From Lytechinus pictus (lineage: Eukaryota > Echinodermata > Echinoidea > Temnopleuroida > Toxopneustidae), in NCBI RefSeq assembly GCF_037042905.1, contig NC_087257.1:12126001-12190000 (forward strand): a DNA stretch of 64,000 bases, given 5' to 3'. Position numbers and translations under genes: made by a program. Positions within the stretch are counted from its first letter, which is position 1. The number at the start of each line of letters is the position of its first letter. The notes under the pieces are model-generated. The model was not told the origin of the DNA and did not search any database. It was given only the letters and a program-made list of their open reading frames with translations. Shown one piece after another: positions 12,681-22,300 of the stretch.

Positions 12681-12929
12681 TCCATGGCATGCTTTCCTGC
12701 ATGAATCGTCGCTTTAAAAAATTTAGAGTAGAAGTAATATTTGTTTCATTGTATTTGTGTTGTAGAACAAATTAATGATTTAATTAGGTTTTCTTCAATC
12801 ATGAACTCAAAAGGCTATCATTCTTGGTTCATATACAGGAAGGTCCGGGTCATAGCGGACAAAACAAAATTAAAAAGTGTGCATGTTAGATGAAGAGGTT
12901 TTGCATAAATGCAAAATATTATCAAGGTT

Positions 12930-12975
12930 CAGGGGCGGATCCAGGATTTTGCAAAGGGGTGCATTTTCGTTCAGA
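12930..12975. mobile_element. hAT-like MITE left end (solo)
   Basis: CAGGGGCGGATCCAGGATTT matches the left terminus of the elements at 26125-26283 and 42473-42635. The matching right end was not found nearby. Confidence 0.55.
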
Positions 12976-14500
12976 AAATCAATACTTTTGCAATTGAGAA
13001 CTTCCATCTGGTATTTCGCGATTTAAATATCCTTGGTTGTACAATTTATATCCTTTCACCAAATAAAATATAATATCCTTTCAACATAATCAGTAAACTG
13101 AATTGTTAAGAGAATAAATATCAAATAAATCTTCCTCCCTTATATACAATTAAAGTTTGATATGAAAGCGAAACATATTTTAAGAAACTAAACTGAAATG
13201 AAATGTTCGATTTCTAACCTTTGTCAAAGAACTTGTATCTAGATTAACTTTTTATATCTTTATAATAAAACAGGATTTTAAGCAAATTTGCTAAAATATT
13301 GCTTATCTTGCCAAATATATATATGACATGTTTTGTTTTTCACGTAGTGGGCGTAACATTTTTTTTTATCATTGATTGTATTTAATAAGATGTTTCTGAA
13401 TGTCAACAATTGCTTATAAATGCACTTTTGTGAGAATTCAGTAAGCAAAGCCACCGAACTCTTTTAGAAATAAATAATGACTTAAATAATGACTTAAATA
13501 AAATGGTAACGCTTCTGGTCACATTTTATTTTTCTCACTTTTAAATTCATTTTTGGTTCCAATATTAAAGGATTATAATCACAAATTTATATTTTAATGA
13601 AATAATATTTAACAATATATATGCATCTCTCTCTCTTTCCTTTATCCTAGTATTTTAACATTATTTTAACAGATCTATGGATTATCTCGTTTTATCCGAA
13701 ATTGTGTAACTACATGAAATAGTTAAGAAGAATGAAAAAATGTTCTTTTTATTCTGAAAATACATCCTCCAATTCCATTTGAGGTATGGATAGCATATCT
13801 CAAATTTCTGTTTCATAAATCGGCCTCCTAATTTCGTTATTACTTATCTTTTGAATTTGCAGTCAAAGTTCATGTTTTTGCTTGTTTAATTGAGGAATTC
13901 CTTTTTACAGGACTACCTTGGTAGATTATTACAGTTGGTAAAATTGCGTATACGTATGAATAATGATCATCGATGTTTGCCAATTGATTTATTTTAGAGT
14001 AGATTTTTGCTTCATGAATTTTGTTGAATATACAGACCTGTATTCTGAATCTGAAGTCATGTTTAATTAAAACTCTGGCTTTAAGTTGTGGCTTAGATAT
14101 GGCTAGCCGATCGTGACATGAATATTTAACAGTATAGAGGTTCAATTTTTTCAGCTGAAATTATTCATAACTGCTAAACTGTCTGGGAATCATTAACAAG
14201 GTAATTGTCTTCACCATTTCACCAGCATTGAATGAGGGTAGACGACAGTCAACATAAAAAACGTATATACAACAAAATTTTGACATCTTTGGATTTTCAT
14301 AATTTTAGCACATGATCCGTGGTCTAAGTTAAGCCGGATTGCGGAATACGGGTCATATTGTTTGTAATTTTTACAATTGTCAGGTGACCATACGACAGGA
14401 CCAATGAAAGGGCATGTATGTAACATATCGATTGGCATGATTTGTTGTCACCATTGCCCTGCTGGGAAAAAAAATAGTTTATCAAACAAATAATGACTGT
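12976..14500. other. AT-rich intergenic stretch, nothing recognised
   Basis: No exon, RNA gene or clear repeat recognised. The open frames here are short, without splice context or family motifs. Confidence 0.5.
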
Positions 14501-14505
14501 CCATG

Positions 14506-14531
14506 AGGGCAATAGTAAAAACTATTGCCCT
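14506..14531. repeat. Short perfect inverted repeat
   Basis: AGGGCAATAG and CTATTGCCCT, 10-bp arms around a TAAAAA loop, in intergenic DNA. An ATTGCCCT word also lies about 60 bp upstream. Confidence 0.7.
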
Positions 14532-14978
14532 GAAGTGATTTGCATCTTTCATTTTAACTTTTTATGTGGTGAAACATAACCCACTATAACTGTTTCATCG
14601 TGTACAATACTTACCCATCATTTTTTATATTACTATATACTCATAATGTGTATTATCCATCTATACTAAAATATTAATCCAAAAAATATTTGTTTAATGT
14701 TTAAAATTGGGGTGTTGGCCTTAAACGCGGGAGTCATCGCACACACTCCAACGAGGCTTACCGATTGCAATTGGCCACAGTATCCTGTAGTTAATCAACT
14801 TTAAAGTATTATGACTTTTGTACATAGAAGTGTATATATTTTCTACCGTACTTCTGATGTAAATATAACTGTTTATAATTATTGAGTGCAATAATCGTCA
14901 TTTGTTATCAAAACACCAATAAAACATCCTCATAACATGAGCGGAAGACTAAGTCGTTGGTTGTTTTCATTGACTCAG

Positions 14979-15362
14979 GGCCTCATTCCAAGAAGCTTAC
15001 CACCAATGATGTTGTCATCAGTGTTAGTAGTAGGGTTTTGCTCAGCAACTTACGGAGGATTAAAAAAACAGAGGAGATGTATTGAAAATGCACGTCAAAT
15101 GCAAAGAGCAGCAAGGAAGTCTTTGTCGAAAATAGGTTAACCAAAACAACAGATCGCTCTTTGATTCTGCAAGGACAAACGACATATTTGCATTTTTTTT
15201 CGTCGCCTCTGAAACTTAATTGGGACGAAACTGCTACAGTTCCGGTGCACAATTTTCGACAAAGACCGCCCAGCCGTTCTTTGTCATTTGACGGACATTT
15301 TCAATATATTTACCCTGTTCGTAAATCAAAATCAAGGGTTCCTCGAATGGTACTACAGGCCC
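14979..15362. mobile_element. Palindromic MITE, family M3
   Basis: The left arm (GGGCCTCATTCC; AATGCACGTCAAATG; GTCTTTGTCGAAAA) is mirrored by the right arm (TTTTCGACAAAGAC; CATTTGACGGACATT; GGTACTACAGGCCC). A 67-codon open frame across the left arm is part of the element, not a gene. It abuts MITE M1 copy 2. Confidence 0.7.
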
Positions 15363-15633
15363 CGGCGTCTTACAAAGAGTTACGATTGATCCAATCAATT
15401 GTAACTCTATGAAAATCCATCAGTGTCACAATTTTTCTCTACAGGAAATTTTCAAAATGTCCTTTGCAAACAAAGGAGAACACACCAAATTGTCAAGAAA
15501 TCATTGAATCCATGGATATACATTCATATATTTTTAAAAAATGAACAAACATACATTTTATATGTTGACTTTGCTGGCTTTCCATAGTTGCGATTGATCG
15601 GATCAATCGCAACTCTTTGTAAGACAGGCCCCT
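15355..15633. mobile_element. MITE family M1, copy 2
   Basis: Begins GGCCCCGGCGTCTTACAAAG and ends CTTTGTAAGACAGGCCCC. Subterminal GTTACGATTGATCC and GATCAATCGCAACTC are inverted. About 280 bp, no coding capacity. Confidence 0.85.
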
Positions 15634-15639
15634 GATTTG

Positions 15640-16905
15640 AAGAAAGTCGGTATACAGCCTTTTTGTCTACTTTCAGTTTAGATATATGGTTTAATCTTAT
15701 TTCGTCTAAAAAATCTATCAACATTCTGTCATTTAGCTCATTTACCATTTTGTCAAATATCTCTTAATTCTAACACCACCATGACCACGGAGTCTACATC
15801 ATTTACATGGTTTAATGAACTGCTTATTTATGAACCGAATTTTCAGTTAATTAAGACAAAATAAAAATAAATTGATATATAGGTTAGAGATTTCTCTTTT
15901 AGGACTGATCTAAATCTTAACCAATCTTCTTTTTCTTTCATGATAAATATTTTTGTAAAAACAAAATGTAAATCTGGTTATTTTGAAAAGAAAATATCCC
16001 AGCCTTTGCGTCAGGTTTCCTATAGAGGCATAAGGGGATTAATAAATCTATGCATTTGGCCTATAGGGAAAGCAATTAGATCACAGAGCATCCAATCGGC
16101 TGAGTTTCACGTAATGTCACGTGACATGCTATTGAGATCTGACCACTCACGGGCACCGGGGGTTCTGTTATTGGGCGGAGTCTAAAGCTCTTAAGGAGTT
16201 TGACAGTCTGATAATCTTTGGATGTCATATCGGGTGTACCCGGGAAAGACTGGTGCCCGTTTTATGAAAGCGTACTTCAGCCAGACGTAGATGGAAAGCC
16301 AATCAAGACAATAATCTTTTGCAAGCAGACCAATGCTTCCACCTGCAAATTCATGTGTCTGTATTTAGTCTAGTGTCCATCTGACACTTGCTTGAAGCTG
16401 GCCCCTGATGTTCTGATCATACACGTCCGTGTGTCAATGCTATATTGCGTTTCTGTTATACATGAGAAAATATAGAGCTCACAAAATGATGGGACATTTA
16501 AATCTCTTGAATGTTCAGCAGCAAGTTAGCGGGAGGGGAGGGTCACGGAACTCGCGAACGTTTTGCCATGAGAAAGACACGAATATCGAAAAATTACAAA
16601 TATTCGCATTTCAGGGAGGGGATAATAAACTTTCGCCAAGCGTGCACAAGACGTAGTCTGCTGTGCAAACCCTTCACTCGTTTTAAGGGTCTGAATTTTT
16701 CAGCCTACTCATGCCTTGTGTATTGAAGGCCGTGGAATTGAAACAGCAAGTTTTGTATGTGCTAGTCTTTGCGTGGAGACACGCTTGTTCATCAAACTTT
16801 CAATCAGTGTATGTGCCTGCAGACTACGCAAGACGGGCAATTCGGAAGCTTCGTAAATTTTTATCCGTGACTTTCACCGCGGTTCAACAGGGACGCAATA
16901 TCGTC
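15640..16905. other. Intergenic, nothing recognised
   Basis: Several open frames of 60-80 codons, none with splice context or a recognisable domain. No RNA gene seen. Confidence 0.5.
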
Positions 16906-16911
16906 CTTGTT

Positions 16912-17090
16912 TATTGAATTGAATTGAGTTGAATTTACTTCCGTTAAAAAACAGATAACAATACATATAAAATGATACATGTGAAAATAGAAAACGGGAG
17001 GATGGCCCTACTCAGCAGCATCAATCATGGTGCTGCTGGTCTACTGAGGGGTCCTCATTCTACCGAGGGGTCCTCATTATGATGTCAGCT
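16912..17090. mobile_element. Possible retroposon 3'-end fragment
   Basis: Starts with a short TTGAATTGAATTGAGTTGAA repeat, followed by an A-rich stretch and a GGTGCTGCTGGTCTACTGAG segment. GAGGGGTCCTCATT is duplicated in tandem (about 17045 and 17066). The layout resembles the insertion at 50030-50222 (repeat tail, then ATACAAT-rich DNA). The family is not identified. Confidence 0.35.
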
Positions 17091-17642
17091 TCCTGTTTCG
17101 AAAGTACAATAATTTATTCAATCGAACATTGTCTCACATCCTGTATATATGTATTTAATGGAATAAGGAAATCATTATTCTGGTTTCACTTTCCGTTAGG
17201 AACAATATTATAGATGAAAACAGGGATGATTTTAAAGTTCAAGGATTGCGCAGCTGCTATCGAACAAAATACACTATATCTTGAATGTTATATCAACGGT
17301 CAATTTGTAGTGGGTTTAATTGGTATGACTCTTGCAGCGATTTCGTAAAATTTTTGGGGGGTCCCTAATTGCGCCTGAAAATAATAACTAAAATAAATGC
17401 GCCATCAAAGAGAAAATAAAGTGACCGGAAATGCCAACCCAATTTCATTCAATATGTATTGCAACCAGACTGCCTAGAATCGATCATAATTAAATGATAT
17501 TTTTTAAATCACAGATATCGAAGATGTGATTTTTTTTCACCCCTGGGTGCATTTTCTCAATGTGAACAATAACAAATACAAAGGGTAGGGGTATTATTTT
17601 TTGATAAGATATTTGCAATCTTAAAAAATGTCTTTAGGTGAT

Positions 17643-18141
17643 AGGGGAAGTTCACCCTGAAGAAAAGTTTGTTGTAAAAATAGCAGAAAAAATAATAAAA
17701 AATATTGGTGAAGGTTTGAGGAAAATCCGTTAAAGATTAAGAAAGTTATTAGAATTCAAAGTTTTGGATTTGTGACGTCATATGCGAGCAGCATTCCTAC
17801 ATAGCGAATGGTAAAAAATCGATGAATTTCAAATTTTGTATGGTTCCTGATGACTTTATTTTGTTTTCTATTTATGATCGGGTGTGAAATGATTTGTCTA
17901 TTGATATACAAAAGGCACAGTAAAAACCATTTTCAATTTTCTGAGAAAATGACATTTCATTGATTTTTTTTACCATTCGCTATGTAGGAATGCTGCTCGC
18001 ATATGACGTCACAAATCCAAAACTTTGAATTCTAATAACTTTCTTAATCTTTGACGGATTATCCTCAAACCTTCACCAATATTTTTATTACTTTTCCTGC
18101 TATTTTTACAATAAACTTTTCTTCAGGGCGAACTTCCCCTT
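17643..18141. mobile_element. Large palindromic element, family P2
   Basis: Outer ends GGGGAAGTTCACCCTGAAG and CTTCAGGGCGAACTTCCCC are inverted. The inner arms are long: TGACGTCATATGCGAGCAGC with TACATAGCGAATGGTAAAAA, and its mirror at about 17970-18015. About 500 bp. It resembles family P1 in layout but differs in sequence. Confidence 0.85.
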
Positions 18142-18149
18142 TAATTACT

Positions 18150-18433
18150 CCAGGGCCCCGTCTTACAAAGACTTACGATTGGTCCAATCTTGATATAATC
18201 AAAACCTCAACTATACGGAAGTCCAACAATGTATTTTTTTTTCCTGGAAGATAGCATGTCCTTTGTTTATGAAAAGAAACACATTGAATTTCAAGAAAAC
18301 AATTGATGTATGAATATACATCATATTTAGAAAATATTTTGAACAAACATGCGTTTTAGATGTTGATGTTGTGGCTTTCCATAGTTGTGATTGATCGGAT
18401 CAATCGTATCTCTTTGTAAGACGGAAACCCTGG
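18150..18433. mobile_element. MITE family M1, copy 3
   Basis: Begins CAGGGCCCCGTCTTACAAAG and ends CTTTGTAAGACGGAAACCCTG. Internal words are shared with the other M1 copies. Confidence 0.85.
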
Positions 18434-18591
18434 TGGAAGGATTCTGTGTGGGACAATTATTATATCATTCTATGAGTTCCATTAAAACATGGATTGCCCT
18501 AGTCACCAGGTCACATCAACGAAACAGACTCCGAGCCGAACACATCTACTACTTACTTCTTAAAGACACTTTATCAGTCGGTTTGATGCAT

Positions 18592-18689
18592 GGACCTATC
18601 CACGGAAGATTATCTATTGTTACTCGGGGTGCTGTGACAATGCTCAGCACCCCCAGTGACAATAGACTAATCCTCCGTGGATAGGTCCC
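18592..18689. repeat. Long near-perfect hairpin (~98 bp)
   Basis: GGACCTATCCACGGA at the left and TCCGTGGATAGGTCC at the right. The pairing continues inward through GATTATCTATTGT/CAATAGACTAATC and GGGGTGCTG/CAGCACCCC, leaving a loop of a few bases. It is either a small palindromic MITE or a foldback RNA template. No coding capacity. Confidence 0.8.
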
Positions 18690-18699
18690 TGGTTTGATG

Positions 18700-19341
18700 T
18701 CTGTTTCATTTGTGTCACTGGATCACATATCTACTTTATTGTGTGTTACTTTTATTGCACGATTTCCGTAGAATTTGATTTGTACATCCTTGAAAGTCAA
18801 TAGCACGCTGGAGATAAACACCGTGGAGAATATAATTCAGTATCTTTATTGATCAAAAGGCGACCTTCGCATGCGATAATCTAAAACGTACACAATAAAC
18901 TCACTTCTTACGTTACGCACTTCAGAACATTCAATCGTATTCAACATAAAGTATCCAAATGTCCGTCTGAGCCAGCGCACGCCGACGTACTGTATGCGTG
19001 CGGCCAGTCGTTTACTCCTTCAATCCCACTCATTATTATCAAGCATTCCATACTTGATATCAAGCATCGCATTTTCTTGACAATATGAAATATCGCGAAT
19101 TAAATACTTTCTGTGAAGAATCATCTGAGTTGTTAATAAAAGGCACTTCTTGATGTCAAGGAAATGCGTTAAGAAAACGACTCGTCATAGCCTACGTACG
19201 TTGGCATACACGGGCTTAAAAGAATCCATCAAAGTGTGCTTGTTTGCTTGAGATCTGCGATCCAAGTCATAAAATAGTCGTTTTGGGCACAATCTGTTGA
19301 TATCTTTGAATCGAACTCGGAGGCTTGCGAAAGGGAACAAA
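18700..19341 (+). promoter_or_regulatory. Upstream region of SULT-A
   Basis: Non-coding DNA before the SULT-A start codon. No obvious TATA box at a fixed distance and no recognised repeat. The core promoter and 5' UTR should lie here, but the transcription start cannot be placed. Confidence 0.3.
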
Positions 19342-22300
19342 ATGGCGACTGAATGTGAAACGGAACCGGATATGACCCCTTCCATTAAGCCCAATCAATA
19401 CAAGGGGGTTACTCTTCCACCCCATGCATTGCCTGAAGTGGTTGAGGACCTGCAATCCTTCAAGTTTCGACCAGATGATATCCTTATTGTCACCTCACCG
19501 AAATCAGGTGAGTAACCTGTGCTGAATATTTATATTTATATATCTACTCGGACTCTTAATCATGCCTTGGGTCAGATCATGGACCTATTACGAATAGGTC
19601 CATGGTCAGATTGACTCGGGAACCGGGTCAGTTGATGCCACACCCGGGCGCCACACTCCATTCAGGGTCAAAATTATCCTGAATAAGGTCTTAATAATAA
19701 TGAAGGGGTTAGATCTTACACAGAATTTAAAACATTTGGGTCTTATTCTGGGTCATTTTGTCCCGGTACCGGATGTGGCACCAAAATATTTTTAGAGTGT
19801 AATAATGGACGCTTTTAGTCAGTCTATTTTGCAACTAACCCCAACATGATCAATATTTGATGCGATCTTTTAACCCCCGACTTCTTAAAAGGGTGCGCTG
19901 ATGCACCAGTCCCTCCGAACTTTTTGCACCTCTGATTGGGCAGGAAGCAAGGTACATGTATCATATTTTTTAGATGTAAGGTATCATATTTTTTATAGGG
20001 CCTATATATATGACCGATTGAACATGTTAGAGAAAATACACGCAAATTATTTACACTCAACGACACTAACATACAAATTCATAATTGCCTTTAGAAATCA
20101 CCTGGTGGGTGTTTCAAAAAGCTATTCGTAAGATACGAATGACTTTACACACGACTGGTGACCCCTTCTTATGCTAAATTATTCATCCCTATGTCATTCA
20201 TTTTGGACATAAGAACATATTCCAGTCGTTCGTAAAGTTGTGCGTAACTTTACGAGCAGCTTTATGAAACACCCACCTGGGGAGCGTTTCATCAATATTT
20301 TTGTCCGACAAGTTGTCAGATCTGACATCTTTCCTAGATTTTGATTGGCTGAGAGGCAGTGTTACTATGGTAACTGTCGGATAAAACAGGACTTGTCGGA
20401 TAAAACGTCCGACAAGTCCTTTCATGAAACACTCCCCAGAAATTTTATGTCTATCCTATTATCCTGTGTTAATCAAGATTTGGAACTAAAAATGAATTCA
20501 CCTATATGCTGACAGATTCCATGAGGTAGTCGAACGATTCGCGAATGATGCCAAGATAGAAAAATGTACAAAGTCTAAAAATTCACAGAGATTTTTTTTG
20601 TCAAAAATTCAGAGAAAAGTTTTTTTCTCCGATTGACTCGCGACAAACCATTTGTACGCATGTTTGTATAAAATTGTCACAGTATACGCGCTTGTGCGAC
20701 TGTGGTATCTACCATTGCTGAACTAGTGTACGGCCAGTCAACAAAACAAACATATAGAACACGTGACTTGAATTTGAAAATGCGACTTTTCCAAGAATCG
20801 GGTGGAAATTGCAAAAACATCGCTATTGCGCGTTGGACATTTGGCAAGCTGTCGCGATAAGTTTCGAGAATTACGGAGAATTCGTGAAGAATTTGCAAAC
20901 ACCGCGCATATTTTAAGAAGGTTCTGCGCAAATGAAGCTTAATATGTTTGAGTCAGGAAAAATGAAAAATATAGCCCGAGCCGTGGTGCAGGAAACATTT
21001 TCAATCCCTCCGAAAGCCAAAAAATGCACGCGAACGCTTGACGATGCTTCTGAACTTTTGCGATGGTTTGGCGATCTCTGACCGAATTAACTACGACTTT
21101 TTGACTGCCATTTTCTCGAACTAAAAATATACGCACACCACGCTTGACAACCTTTCTGAACTCCTGTGATGGTTTGGCGATCTCTGACCGCATTAACTAC
21201 GACAACGAGACTTTGTTATTTTCCGGCAATCCTATCCTTCGCTAATTGCTCGCGTGCCCCTGAAAATTGCACTTTCTCTAGCCAAAGTTTATCGCCGATT
21301 TTCATATTTCGATTTTCGTTTTAAAAAACAATTTAAAATATGCAGGAACACACTGGGCGTTTGAAACTGCCGCACTTATCAAGGCCGATGGAGTTTGGGA
21401 AAATGTGAAACGAGACACCTTGAAGAATCATCTCGAGTTCACGCTCCTCAACAAAGAGTCGTATGATAAAAGTATGCCCTTGATCATGTTCTATAAAGAG
21501 CTGGACAAGATGCCCTCCCCACGGATCATGTTCACTCATCTTCCCATCGAGCTTCTTCCGCCGGACGTCTTTGAAGTCAATGCTAAGGTAAGATTTAACG
21601 TGATGATGATGATGATGATGTCGATGATGATGATGACGATGGTGATGACGATGTTGATGACGATAATGATGATGACGATAGTGATGGTGATGATGATGTT
21701 GATGTTGATGACGACGACGATAGTGATGGTGTCATGATGATGATGATGATAATGATGATGACGATGGATGGTGGTGGTGATGATGATGGTGGTGGTGGTG
21801 GTGATGCTGCTGAAGATGATGATAGGTGAATTCCATTAAAGACATATTTTAACATTCGACTTAAAAAAATCAAAACTGTTAGGTCCTATACTGACCACAC
21901 ACAAACGTTGTTAGCCAACAGAGCGCCACCAGTAAGCCCAGTCACATATTTGGGATTGTCAAAACATTTATTTCAATGTGTAAGTAATGCATCATTGTAA
22001 TATTAGACATCGCTGCCACGTTACTTTTTGCAACAGGGCCTCTGTTAGCGCATTGTTAGCGCTTACAACGTTTCTGAGAGGTCAGTACTGGTTGTTATAT
22101 TTGTCTTTGATATGTTAAAAAAATGAAGCCCTTAACTCTAACTCCTTATTGCTTCAAAAGGTGAAAGTGTACAAGTGGTCAGAACCATCAGCCAAATTAT
22201 ATTAGAATGATGCTTTCTCATGAGAAGACGTTCTTTTATCCATAATCATTAAAATTTACCTGTTATTCGGTAAGCTTTCGCTTGCGAGGCTGCAAGCTTC

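Noticed and set aside
14937..15140. 67-codon + strand frame as a small gene
   Set aside because: It lies inside one arm of a palindromic MITE and its mirror is found in the other arm.
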